Positions 8,501-15,645 of a stretch of DNA of 64,000 nt are shown in pieces. The position numbers were made by a program, and so were the translations under genes. The DNA is taken from assembly GCA_938014215.1 (NCBI GenBank), contig CALLRW010000032.1:1-64000 (forward strand). The letters are read 5' to 3'. Source of the DNA: an uncultured Alistipes sp. (lineage in GTDB: Bacteria; Bacteroidota; Bacteroidia; Bacteroidales; Rikenellaceae). Numbering within the stretch: the first letter of the stretch is position 1; every line of letters starts with the position of its first letter. A model generated the notes under the pieces. It searched no databases and was not told the origin of the DNA. It worked only from the letters and a program-made list of their open reading frames with translations.

Positions 8501-9343
8501 TTATTTCAGATCGGTGATTTTCGAGAAATCCTGGTCGCCGTAGTCGAGGTTCTCGCCGCCCATTCCCCAAATGAAGGTGTAGTTGTGGGTGGCGGCGGCG
8601 CTGTGGATCGACCACTCGGGCGACAGGACGGCCTGTTCGCCCTTCATCCAGATGTGGCGGGTCTCGTCGATCTGGCCCATCAGGTGGCAGACGGCGTGCT
8701 CCTCGGGTACCTCGAAATAGAAATAGGCCTCCATGCGGCGCGAGTGTACGTGTGCGGGCATCGTGTTCCAGACGCTGCCGGGCATCAACTCGGTCATTCC
8801 CATCTGCAGCTGGCACGTCGGCAGCACCTGGCTGACGATCATCTTGTTGATGTTCCGGTCGTTCGACCCCTCGAGCGAACCCATGTGGGCCACGACGGCA
8901 ATCTCCTTGGTGACCTTTTTGTCGGGATACGGACAGTGGGCGGTCGTCGAGTTGAAGTAGAACTTGGCGGGGTTTGCGGCATCCTTGCTGGCGAAGGTGA
9001 CCTCGCGGTCGCCGCGGCCGAGGTAGAGGGCCTCCTTGTAGTTGAGTTCATAGGTCTGCTCGCCGGCCTTCACCACGCCGGGACCGCCGACGTTGAAGAT
9101 ACCCATCTCGCGGCGGGTCAGGAAGTAGGGGGCCTTCAGCGGATCGATGGCCTCGAGCCGGAGCTCTTCGCCGACGGGCATGGCGCCGCCGACGATCATG
9201 CGGTCGTACATCGAGTAGACCATGTTGACCTCGTCCGGAGCGAAGACCTTCTCGATCAGGAAGTCGCGACGCAGGCGCGCCGTGTCGTAATGTTTGGCAT
9301 CCTCGGGATGCGCTGCGTAGCGGATTTCGTAATTGGTTTTCAT
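8501..9343 (-). CDS. kduI: 5-dehydro-4-deoxy-D-glucuronate isomerase
   Basis: A cytosolic ketol-isomerase of the KduI cupin family, 280 residues (family about 278). It converts 5-dehydro-4-deoxy-D-glucuronate to 3-deoxy-D-glycero-2,5-hexodiulosonate in catabolism of unsaturated uronates released from pectin or glycosaminoglycans. Family hallmarks seen are ARLRRDFLIEKVF, YDRMIVGGAMP, LYLGRG, and the zinc-binding stretch PAHVHSRRMEAYFYF (two His and a Glu), with the remaining His in SPEWSIHSA. It has its own promoter (-7 at 9430-9437) overlapped by a palindrome resembling hexuronate-regulator operators, and kduD lies downstream on the same strand. Confidence 0.95.
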   Translation of the reverse strand: MKTNYEIRYAAHPEDAKHYDTARLRRDFLIEKVFAPDEVNMVYSMYDRMIVGGAMPVGEELRLEAIDPLKAPYFLTRREMGIFNVGGPGVVKAGEQTYELNYKEALYLGRGDREVTFASKDAANPAKFYFNSTTAHCPYPDKKVTKEIAVVAHMGSLEGSNDRNINKMIVSQVLPTCQLQMGMTELMPGSVWNTMPAHVHSRRMEAYFYFEVPEEHAVCHLMGQIDETRHIWMKGEQAVLSPEWSIHSAAATHNYTFIWGMGGENLDYGDQDFSKITDLK

Positions 9344-9402
9344 GGATAGTATTGAATGTTAGTATGTTGTAGGCGTAATCAGCAAAATTGGGCGCAATTC
9401 AT

Positions 9403-9422
9403 AAAATTGGCTGACCAATTTT
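9403..9422. promoter_or_regulatory. Palindromic operator before kduI (GntR/UxuR-like)
   Basis: AAAATTGG CTGA CCAATTTT is a perfect 8-4-8 inverted repeat. It lies just downstream of the kduI -7 box, across the predicted transcription start. Its core TTGG-N4-CCAA has the same half-sites and spacing as the operator known for the enterobacterial hexuronate repressors UxuR/ExuR (GntR family). An extra half-site (CAAAATTGG) lies about 20 bp nearer the gene. No regulator gene is adjacent, so the assignment is by motif and by kduI's function. Confidence 0.55.
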
Positions 9423-9429
9423 GTCTCTG

Positions 9430-9437
9430 CAAAGTTA
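9430..9437 (-). promoter_or_regulatory. -7 box for kduI
   Basis: TAACTTTG on the minus strand, matching TAnnTTTG, 86 bp before the kduI ATG. The palindrome at 9403-9422 starts 7 bp downstream of it, a position suited to repression. Confidence 0.65.
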
Positions 9438-9759
9438 ATAAAAAAAACGAGAAAGCATCCGCCGCGGGAGAAAATATTCCGTTGAGGGAGTAGCCGGCGG
9501 GTTGGGAGGGAACCGGCGGACGGTGGGGCGGCCGCTCCGATCGCCGGGAAAGGGCGTTCCCGGATGCAATCCGCTGAAAGCGGGTGTGATAGATGGCTTC
9601 ACGACGGTTGCATCCGTCGTGACATGTTGTGGTCTCGGCGATCCGTGGGGTGGATGCCGGGTGCGGTTCGAACGGCGGTTGACAGAGGTCTGCGGCCGGA
9701 CCGGATGGATGCCGTGGCCCCGTTGTTGCCGGAGCCGGCGGTGTCGCAACCGGCCAAGC
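9438..9759. other. Gap between kduI promoter and S24 repressor
   Basis: No supportable gene. It contains a hairpin of 7-bp arms at 9601-9620 (ACGACGG / CCGTCGT) without a T tract, downstream of the repressor gene stop at 9760. The rest is GC-rich with no clear tandem periodicity. Confidence 0.5.
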
Positions 9760-10431
9760 CTATCGGATCGAATTCATGCGGATGCTGGCCTTGACCAGTG
9801 CGATGGCCCGGATGCGCGAGATCTCGACCTCCTTGTCGGCATGGTGGGGGTTCTGGCTGACGAGCTTCACGTAGCCCGGGCGGTCGGATTTCTGGATATA
9901 CTTTACGGTGATGTACTCCTCGCCGTCGATGTCGATCGAGAGCAGATACATGTCGCCCCAGAAGATATCCTCGATGTTTTTCAGCTGCTTGTAGAGGACG
10001 ATGTCGCCGCTCTTGAGCAGCGGGTACATCGAATCGCCGACGATGTAGATGGCGCCGTCGCACTTCGGGAGGTTCGGGATATGAATGTAGTTGAGGGGTT
10101 TCTGCTGCTGGCGGTCGGTGAACAGGGGGACCAGTCCGGCCGTCCCCTCGATCGAGTAGAGGGGGACGCTCTGCAGCGGCAGCGAATTGTCGGTTCGGTG
10201 CATGTAGGCCGTCAGGTCGGGCTCGGCGTTGAACATCTCGCCGGTGCCGGTTTCGAGCCATTCGGGGTTAACGTTCAATTCCTGAACCAGGATGTTGCGG
10301 TTGCGCGACGAGAGGCGGGCCTTGCCGGTCTCGATCATCGAGAGGGCGGCCTTACCGATACCAAGGCGCTGAGCCAGTTGCTCTTGGGTCATCCCCAACT
10401 GTTTCCGTATCAGTTTTACCCGTTCGTTCAT
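9760..10431 (-). CDS. XRE-family repressor with S24 (LexA-like) peptidase domain
   Basis: A phage-repressor-type regulator of 223 residues. The N-terminal Cro/CI-type HTH spans about 1-60 (MTQEQLAQRLGIGKAALSMIE). The C-terminal S24 domain has the serine of GDSMYPLL at S134 and a candidate lysine partner K177 (ITVKY). A98-G99 (GTAGL) precedes the serine by about the same distance as the LexA cleavage site precedes its serine, so RecA-stimulated self-cleavage is possible. It is divergent from a small protein and the terminase gene, with a shared operator-rich region, the layout of a phage lysis-lysogeny switch. Targets beyond this region are unknown. Confidence 0.88.
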   Translation of the reverse strand: MNERVKLIRKQLGMTQEQLAQRLGIGKAALSMIETGKARLSSRNRNILVQELNVNPEWLETGTGEMFNAEPDLTAYMHRTDNSLPLQSVPLYSIEGTAGLVPLFTDRQQQKPLNYIHIPNLPKCDGAIYIVGDSMYPLLKSGDIVLYKQLKNIEDIFWGDMYLLSIDIDGEEYITVKYIQKSDRPGYVKLVSQNPHHADKEVEISRIRAIALVKASIRMNSIR

Positions 10432-10462
10432 GGCTTTCGATCAAAAATTATTATATAAAATA

Positions 10463-10482
10463 TTTGAACTTTTGAGTACAAA
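10463..10482. promoter_or_regulatory. Candidate repressor operator
   Basis: TTTGAACT-TTTG-AGTACAAA is a 20-bp imperfect palindrome of form TTTGnACT-N4-AGTnCAAA (one mismatch per half outside the centre). It lies between the S24 repressor and its promoter. ATATTTGAAC occurs here and again at 10488-10497, giving a second partial site next to the divergent promoter. Confidence 0.5.
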
Positions 10483-10498
10483 AATCAATATTTGAACC

Positions 10499-10506
10499 TA
10501 TCTTTG
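10499..10506 (+). promoter_or_regulatory. -7 box toward the phage-like genes
   Basis: TATCTTTG, matching TAnnTTTG, 66 bp before the small protein gene at 10573. It sits next to the direct repeat ATATTTGAAC, so the divergent S24 repressor could control it. Confidence 0.6.
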
Positions 10507-10512
10507 TCTTCG

Positions 10513-10543
10513 CAAAGTTAAACAATTTATTCTCCTTTGCAAA
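10513..10543 (-). promoter_or_regulatory. Promoter of the S24 repressor gene
   Basis: On the minus strand TTTG (10543-10540), a 19-bp spacer and TAACTTTG (10520-10513) form a complete Bacteroidota promoter. Transcription runs leftward across the candidate operator into the repressor gene, which suggests autoregulation. Confidence 0.7.
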
Positions 10544-10572
10544 GGAAAAGCGCAAAAAAAGACTAATTTTCA

Positions 10573-10863
10573 ATGATGTATTCGGTATCAACTGAACTTT
10601 ACCTGGAGGTGGCCGACCGCATCCGCGAGGCATTGGGCGGCGGGAGTTACTTTTCGGGGACGCTTGCCTTCGGGTGGGAGGGGATCGAGTGCCGGCTGAC
10701 GGCTTCGCTGATCGCCTACCGCACGACGGTCCGCTACCCCGAAGGCGACCGGGACGAACTCAGTGACCTGGTCCCCGTCTGGTGGGAGTTCCACACGGTG
10801 GACCCCGCGTCGGACGAACTCCTGAACGACTTCTCGTTCTCCACGCTGCGGTCGTATCTCTGA
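10573..10863 (+). CDS. Small conserved protein upstream of terminase
   Basis: A 96-residue soluble protein with no signal peptide or membrane segment. It opens with MMYSVSTELYLEVADRIREA and has an acidic C-terminus containing LVPVWWEFHT and NDFSFSTLRSYL. I recall similar small proteins in Bacteroidales beside phage-type genes but cannot assign a function. It begins 141 bp from the divergent S24 repressor and precedes the terminase gene on the same strand with a 134-bp gap. It could be a small terminase-like or regulatory protein, but it is shorter than most TerS and shows no clear HTH. Confidence 0.75.
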   Translation: MMYSVSTELYLEVADRIREALGGGSYFSGTLAFGWEGIECRLTASLIAYRTTVRYPEGDRDELSDLVPVWWEFHTVDPASDELLNDFSFSTLRSYL

Positions 10864-10997
10864 CCGTCACCTCGGCTCCGGAATCCGCTCATCCCGGGCG
10901 CGGCGCCGCCCCTCCGGAGCCTCTTTCACCGTCGGATCCGACCCCGCCCGTCGCGGCGCCGTCAGCACCGGGGCGGATCCCCAAAATCCTGACCAAC

Positions 10998-12500
10998 ATG
11001 GTTAAAAAGACCGAATCGATCTCTGCGGGGGGCTTCTCCGCAGAGATTTTCGTACCCGGGATCGGGACCCTGCTGCCGCCCGATCCCGGTGCTCCGCCTC
11101 CGTTTGCGGAGTTTGCCCGCGGGGTCTACCCGTTTCTCGAACTGCAACCCTTCCATCGGGTCTATTATCGGGTGCTCGAGGCCTTTGCCACGGGGCGCAT
11201 CCGGCGACTGATCATCACCATGCCGCCCCAGCACGGAAAGAGTGTCGGGGCCACGACACTGCTGCCGGCCTATCTGCTGGGGCTGGATCCCGATCTGCGG
11301 GTGGCCATCGCCTCCTATTCGGGGTCGCTGGCCTCGAAGTTCAACCGCCGCGTGCAGCGCATCCTCGATTCGCGCGAGTACGGGGCCTTCTTCCCCGCCA
11401 CCTGCATCAAGCAGGGGACCCGTCCGCCCGGTTATATCCGCACCTCGGAGGAGGTCGAGGTGATCGACCATCGGGGCGGTCTGTTGTCGGTCGGGCGCGA
11501 GGGGTCGCTCACCGGCAACCGCGTCGACTGCTTCATCCTGGACGACCTCTACAAGGATGCCCTCGAGGCCAATTCGCCGCTGGTGCGGGCCAACTGCTGG
11601 GAGTGGTACACCTCGGTGGTGCGGACCCGCATGCACAACACCTCGCGCGAGCTGATCGTCTTCACGCGCTGGCACGAGGAGGATCTCATCGGCACGCTGA
11701 TGCGCCGCGAACCGGTCGAGGAGCTCCGCACGTGGGCGCAGCTCGATTCGCCGCCCGCCGACGGATGGCTCCATCTGAACTTCGAGGCGCTGAAGAGTTC
11801 GCCCCCGACGGAGCTCGATCCGCGTCGTCCGGGCGAGGCGCTGTGGGAGGAGCAGCACGGCGCGGCGCTGCTCGAGGCCAAGCGGCGGCTCGATCCCGTG
11901 CAGTTCGAGGCGATGTATCAGGGCCATCCGTCGGCCCGCGAGGGGTTGCTCTACGGGCTGAACTTTGCCGAGTACGACGACCTGCCGCACGAGATCGTCC
12001 GCCGGGCCAACTACACCGATACGGCCGACACGGGCGACGACTACCTCTGTTCGATCTCCTATGCGGTCGATGCCGACGGGGTGATCTACGTGGTCGACGC
12101 GGTCTATTCGCGCGATCCGATGGAGCAGACCGAACCGCTGGTCGGGGATCTGCTTCTGCGCACGGGGACACGGCAGGCGTTGATCGAGAGCAACAACGGC
12201 GGGCGGGGATTTGCGCGGGCGGTGCAGGCGCTGGCGCGCGACGTGCGGGTGGAGTGGTTCCACCAGAGTGCCAACAAGGAGGCGCGCATCCTCTCGAATG
12301 CCGCCACGGCGCTCCATCTCATGCGCTGGCCGCGGGGATGGAACCTGCGCTGGCCCGAACTCTACGCTCACCTGACGACCTACCGGCGCAAGTCCCGCGC
12401 CAACCGCTGGCATGATGCGGCGGATGTCGTCACGGGCATCGTCGAACACGAGGTGGAGGATCGCGGCCGCAAGCGCCTGCGGGGCATCCGGTTTGCCTGA
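10998..12500 (+). CDS. Phage terminase large subunit (TerL)
   Basis: A packaging motor ATPase-nuclease of about 500 residues, full length for a TerL. The ATPase domain has Walker A MPPQHGKS (about residue 75) and Walker B FILDDLYKD (about 178-186). The C-terminal RNase H-like nuclease domain has candidate metal ligands in YTDTADTGDD (D341), IESNNGG (about 394) and HDAADVVTG (about 472). ATG at 10998 is chosen because upstream in-frame sequence is low-complexity and overlaps the preceding gene. No portal, capsid, protease or tail gene follows: the next features are a repeat array and an outer-membrane protein. All visible catalytic residues are kept, so it does not look like a decayed remnant. 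Confidence 0.9.
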   Translation: MVKKTESISAGGFSAEIFVPGIGTLLPPDPGAPPPFAEFARGVYPFLELQPFHRVYYRVLEAFATGRIRRLIITMPPQHGKSVGATTLLPAYLLGLDPDLRVAIASYSGSLASKFNRRVQRILDSREYGAFFPATCIKQGTRPPGYIRTSEEVEVIDHRGGLLSVGREGSLTGNRVDCFILDDLYKDALEANSPLVRANCWEWYTSVVRTRMHNTSRELIVFTRWHEEDLIGTLMRREPVEELRTWAQLDSPPADGWLHLNFEALKSSPPTELDPRRPGEALWEEQHGAALLEAKRRLDPVQFEAMYQGHPSAREGLLYGLNFAEYDDLPHEIVRRANYTDTADTGDDYLCSISYAVDADGVIYVVDAVYSRDPMEQTEPLVGDLLLRTGTRQALIESNNGGRGFARAVQALARDVRVEWFHQSANKEARILSNAATALHLMRWPRGWNLRWPELYAHLTTYRRKSRANRWHDAADVVTGIVEHEVEDRGRKRLRGIRFA

Positions 12501-12608
12501 GCGGGTCGTCGATCGGGGCGCCTTCGGCCGGTGGAGGGGCCTGTTCGTGCTTTGGCGGGTGGATGACGGACCGGACGAGGGTCCGCTTCTGGCCCTGCGT
12601 CCTGTCCT

Positions 12609-12869
12609 CCGCGGCCGGGTTCGGCCGGGCGCTGGCATGAGGCTGTCCTCCGTGGTCGGATCCTGCCGGGGGGCGTTGTGGGGACCGTTTTCCGCGGTCG
12701 GGGTTGGCCGGGCGCTGGCATGGAGCTGTCCTCCGCGGTCGGATCCTGCCGGGGACCGTTGTGGGTGCCGTTTTCCGCGGCCGGGTTCGGCCGGGCATTG
12801 GCATGGAGCTGTCCTCCGCGGTCGGATCCTGTCGGGGACCGTTGTGGGGCCTGTTTTCCGCGGCCGTTG
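12609..12869 (+). repeat. Tandem array 2: 83-bp unit downstream of terL
   Basis: Three units of 83 bp start at 12609, 12692 and 12775 with CCGCGG; a 12-bp fourth begins at 12858. Each unit has an internal half-repeat (TCCTCCGCGGTCGG against TTTTCCGCGGCCGG), so it arose from a shorter unit of about 41 bp. The start is 109 bp after the terL stop; 12501-12608 has only decayed similarity. All frames stay open, so the long ORFs here are composition artefacts. Confidence 0.9.
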
Positions 12870-13005
12870 CTTTCCTCACCCTCTCCCCTCCACGCACGAA
12901 AAATCCACCCTCGCCGCAACCCGCACGGCCGGGGGTGGATCCGTTTTCGGAAAGCCGCCTGCGCAATCTCCGCTTTGCGGAGTTCGGCGGCCGTTTCCCG
13001 TTAGA

Positions 13006-13557
13006 TTAGAAGTAGTACTTCAGACCGATCGTGGGGCTGATGCCCAGCTGGAAGCCGATGCCGCTGCTGCTGATGTCCCGGTCGTAGGAGAGGTGCGTGT
13101 AATCGAGCGACAGCAGGTTGCACGAGAGTCCCCAGTGCGAGGAGGGACGGAACTCGAAGGCGCCGAACTGGAATCCCAGCGCAACACCCGTTCCGGAGAT
13201 CCCTTCGGTCGAGCCGTAGGCGAATCCCAGACCGAATTCCGGCGTATAGTAGAAGTTGTTGCACAGCTTCACATAGTAGGCGATGCTGGGTCCGATGACC
13301 AGCGTATGGGTCGTGAAGCCGTCCGACGACGAGAGGCCGTAGTTGAGCGAGCCGCTGATGCGCAGCCGGTCGGCCACGAAGTAGCCGAATTCGGGAGCCA
13401 TGCTGAAGTTGGTCGTCGTGACGGAGGAGCCCTCCGAACTGATCGAGGAGGTCGATACGCCGATAATGCCGCCGACATACATGTCGCCGCGCTCCTGGGC
13501 GGTGGCGAGCTGGCACGATGCGAATGCGATCAGTGCGCAGAAGAGAAGTTTTTTCAT
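13006..13557 (-). CDS. Outer-membrane beta-barrel protein
   Basis: A 183-residue exported protein: signal peptide (MKKLLFCALIAFASCQLATAQ, cleaved after about residue 20), then alternating amphipathic strands ending in an aromatic residue (GLKYYF), as in small OMP_b-brl/porin-like barrels of Bacteroidota. The length fits an 8-stranded barrel. Its function (adhesion, small-molecule passage or structural) cannot be told. It is monocistronic, with 450 bp to the frameshifted lipoprotein's distal end on the same strand. Confidence 0.82.
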   Translation of the reverse strand: MKKLLFCALIAFASCQLATAQERGDMYVGGIIGVSTSSISSEGSSVTTTNFSMAPEFGYFVADRLRISGSLNYGLSSSDGFTTHTLVIGPSIAYYVKLCNNFYYTPEFGLGFAYGSTEGISGTGVALGFQFGAFEFRPSSHWGLSCNLLSLDYTHLSYDRDISSSGIGFQLGISPTIGLKYYF

Positions 13558-13689
13558 GATCTTGACAATAAGGAAAGGGTTACTGTTTTTGGGTTGTATG
13601 TTTTCTTGTTGGGATGAAGATACGCAAATTCGGTGACTTGCGCAACAATTTCAGCGGTGAAATTTTCGGCCGCGGCTCCGTCACGTCTG

Positions 13690-13754
13690 TCCCCTTTCCC
13701 GTCTGCCTGCCCCCTTTCCCGCTTGCCAGTCTCCTTTTCCGCCTGCCTGCCTGG
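13690..13754 (-). repeat. Tandem array 3: about 20-bp unit, three copies
   Basis: Three imperfect units of about 20 bp (plus-strand CCCCTTTCCCGTCTGCCTG and variants) lie downstream of the frameshifted lipoprotein and its terminator. By hand count about 84 percent purine on that gene's sense strand. Confidence 0.65.
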
Positions 13755-13770
13755 AAAACGCAGGAAAACG

Positions 13771-13808
13771 AAAGCCCCCTCGGGTCCGTCGGACCGGAAG
13801 GGGGCTTC
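13771..13808 (-). terminator. Terminator after the frameshifted lipoprotein
   Basis: AAGCCCCCT and its complement AGGGGGCTT form the outer stem, with further pairing inside (GGTCC / GGACC). On the minus strand it is followed by TTTCGTTTT. Confidence 0.75.
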
Positions 13809-13836
13809 GTCTTGGTGGCGGATTCCCGTGCAGGGA

Positions 13837-14483
13837 CTATTCCGGCACCGTATAGCGCAGGGTCAGCCGTGCCACCTGGGCATTCTTGTGGTTGAGGATG
13901 GTGATCCGGCAGGCGGTGTTCTTTGCGGGCGTGAGCGGCGTGAAGGTCATCCCCAGTCCGTCGTCGGCAAAGTCCAAGGCATGGTCGAGGCTTTGGCCCT
14001 CGGTGTCGGTCAGGTCGAAATCGGGGGTTGCACCGGCGCCGCCATGCTGACATATTCGATCTGCGTCAGGGCGAGCCCCTCGATGGCCGGGAACTCGACG
14101 TAGGCTCCCTCCTTGCTGAAGTAGAGGGCCTTGTTGGGCTCCGGGGCGTCGTAATACTGCGTCTGGTCGTTCCAGAAGATCTTGCCGCCGAACTCCGGAT
14201 CGGCATAGACGGCCAGCGTATAGCCGGCGATCGTATATTCGTGACGGCCGTTGACCGCCTCGTCGCTCGAGGCCGGGAGGGCCGGGGTGGCGATTCCGGG
14301 GCCCTGGGCGAAGTCGATCGTCAGGGTCACGGGTTCAACCGTTTCGACGGGTGGGTTGTCATCGTTGCCGCCGTTTCCGGGGTTGGTTGCGTTGTCGTCG
14401 TTGTTGCTGCAGGCCGTGGCCAGCAACAGCAGGGCCGAGGCCAGAAGGCCCGTCGTTGCCCGCAGGGTTCGTGTGAAGTGCAT
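13837..14483 (-). pseudogene. Surface lipoprotein, frameshifted near its C-terminus
   Basis: Starts at ATG 14483 with a lipoprotein signal (LLASALLLLATACSNNDD), an Asn/Gly/Asp linker and a single domain of about 150 residues. Reading frame 1 ends at 14010 (VQPPIST stop). From about 14045 another frame continues the domain sensibly (GGAGATPDFDLTDTEGQSL ... ARLTLRYTVPE) to a stop at 13837, directly before a terminator. The domain is the one seen at the C-terminus of the large lipoprotein at 58235 (compare GAYVEFPAIEG with GAYVQFPAIAG). A frameshift at about 14030-14045 therefore breaks an otherwise intact gene, by true mutation or sequence error. Confidence 0.8.
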
Positions 14484-14561
14484 CGTTTGGAATGTTTGAA
14501 TCTTATGCGTGTCAGGGTCCATGCTGGCCGGAGCTCCAGCGGAGGAGACTCCGGGGTGTTG

Positions 14562-15584
14562 CTACAGGTCCTCGAGCCGCGCCACGGGCGAGACGTCGAG
14601 CGAGGCGAATTCGCCGTTGCGGTAGTGGAAATAGCCGGCCATGGCAATCATGGCGGCGTTGTCGGTGGTGAACTTGAACTCGGGAAGGAAGGTTCGCCAT
14701 CCGCGGCGCTTGCCCGCCTCGACGATGCCGTTGCGCAGTCCGGAGTTGGCCGAGACGCCGCCGCCGATGGCGATGTCGCGGATGCCGGTCTCCTTGGCGG
14801 CGCGGATCAGCTTGCCGAGCAGGATCTCGACGACCGTCGCCTGAAGCGAGGCGCAGAGGTCGGCCTTGTGGTGCTCGATGAAGTCGGGATCCTGGGCCAC
14901 GGCGTCGCGCAGCGTGTAGAGGAACGAGGTCTTCAGCCCCGAGAACGAGTAGTCGTACCCGTCGACATGGGGGTGGGCGAAGTGGAAGGCCTTGGGGTCA
15001 CCCTCCTTGGCCAGACGGTCGATGACCGGGCCGCCCGGGTAGGGGAGTCCCATCACCTTGGCGCACTTGTCGAAGGCTTCGCCGGCGGCATCGTCGATCG
15101 TCGTGCCGATGATCTCCATCTCGAGCGGCGAGTCGACGCGCACGATCTGGGTGTGGCCGCCGCTGACGAGCAGACACAGGAACGGGAAGTCGGGGTGGGG
15201 GAGCTGCCGGTCGGGGAGGTCGATGAAGTGGGAGAGGATGTGCCCCTGGAGGTGGTTGACCTCGACCATGGGGATGTTGCGGGCGATGGAGAGTCCCTTG
15301 GTGAAGGAGACCCCCACGAGGAGCGAACCGACCAGACCGGGGCCGCGCGTGAAGGCGATGGCGTCGATGTCCGAGGCGGTGAGCCCCGCGTCGCGCAGGG
15401 CCGTGTCCACGACGGGGATGATGTTCTGCTGATGGGCCCGAGAGGCCAGTTCGGGGATGACGCCGCCGTACTTGACGTGTACGGCCTGCGAGGCGATGAC
15501 GTTCGACAGCAGGACGTTGTTGCGCAGCACGGCCGCCGAGGTGTCGTCGCACGAGGATTCGATGCCGAGAATTGTGATATCCAT
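14562..15584 (-). CDS. tsaD: tRNA N6-adenosine threonylcarbamoyltransferase
   Basis: The Kae1/TsaD catalytic subunit for t6A37 modification of ANN-decoding tRNAs, 340 residues (family about 335-345). It transfers the threonylcarbamoyl group from TC-AMP to A37. Motifs seen are GIESSCDDTS at the N-terminus, the metal-binding HLQGH (about residue 110), SGGHT, GLPYPGGP, YSFSGLKT and the C-terminal GGVSANSGLR and TDNAAMIA. It is divergent from tamB with 61 bp between ATGs, an arrangement I recall from other Bacteroidales. The TC-AMP synthase partner (Sua5/YrdC type) is elsewhere in the window at 55092. Confidence 0.97.
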   Translation of the reverse strand: MDITILGIESSCDDTSAAVLRNNVLLSNVIASQAVHVKYGGVIPELASRAHQQNIIPVVDTALRDAGLTASDIDAIAFTRGPGLVGSLLVGVSFTKGLSIARNIPMVEVNHLQGHILSHFIDLPDRQLPHPDFPFLCLLVSGGHTQIVRVDSPLEMEIIGTTIDDAAGEAFDKCAKVMGLPYPGGPVIDRLAKEGDPKAFHFAHPHVDGYDYSFSGLKTSFLYTLRDAVAQDPDFIEHHKADLCASLQATVVEILLGKLIRAAKETGIRDIAIGGGVSANSGLRNGIVEAGKRRGWRTFLPEFKFTTDNAAMIAMAGYFHYRNGEFASLDVSPVARLEDL

Positions 15585-15592
15585 CCGGTTTT

Positions 15593-15625
15593 TTGCTGTT
15601 ATTTTAACTATTTTCGCTAACTTTG
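15593..15625 (+). promoter_or_regulatory. Promoter of tamB
   Basis: TTG (15593-15595) and TAACTTTG (15618-15625) form a near-consensus Bacteroidota promoter with a 22-bp gap. The -7 box ends 20 bp before the tamB ATG. Confidence 0.65.
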
Positions 15626-15645
15626 CCAGTTATAACGGTGTTCCG

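Noticed and set aside
8097..8816. Open frame with Arg/Gly/Glu repeats across array 1
   Set aside because: The 22-bp unit is not a multiple of three, the frame overlaps kduI, and all frames through the array are open.
9760..12500. A complete prophage
   Set aside because: Only a repressor, a small protein and TerL are present; neighbours on both sides are metabolic and envelope genes.
12412..13617. Long frames across the 83-bp array
   Set aside because: They begin inside terL or run antisense to the outer-membrane protein gene and hold only translated repeat.
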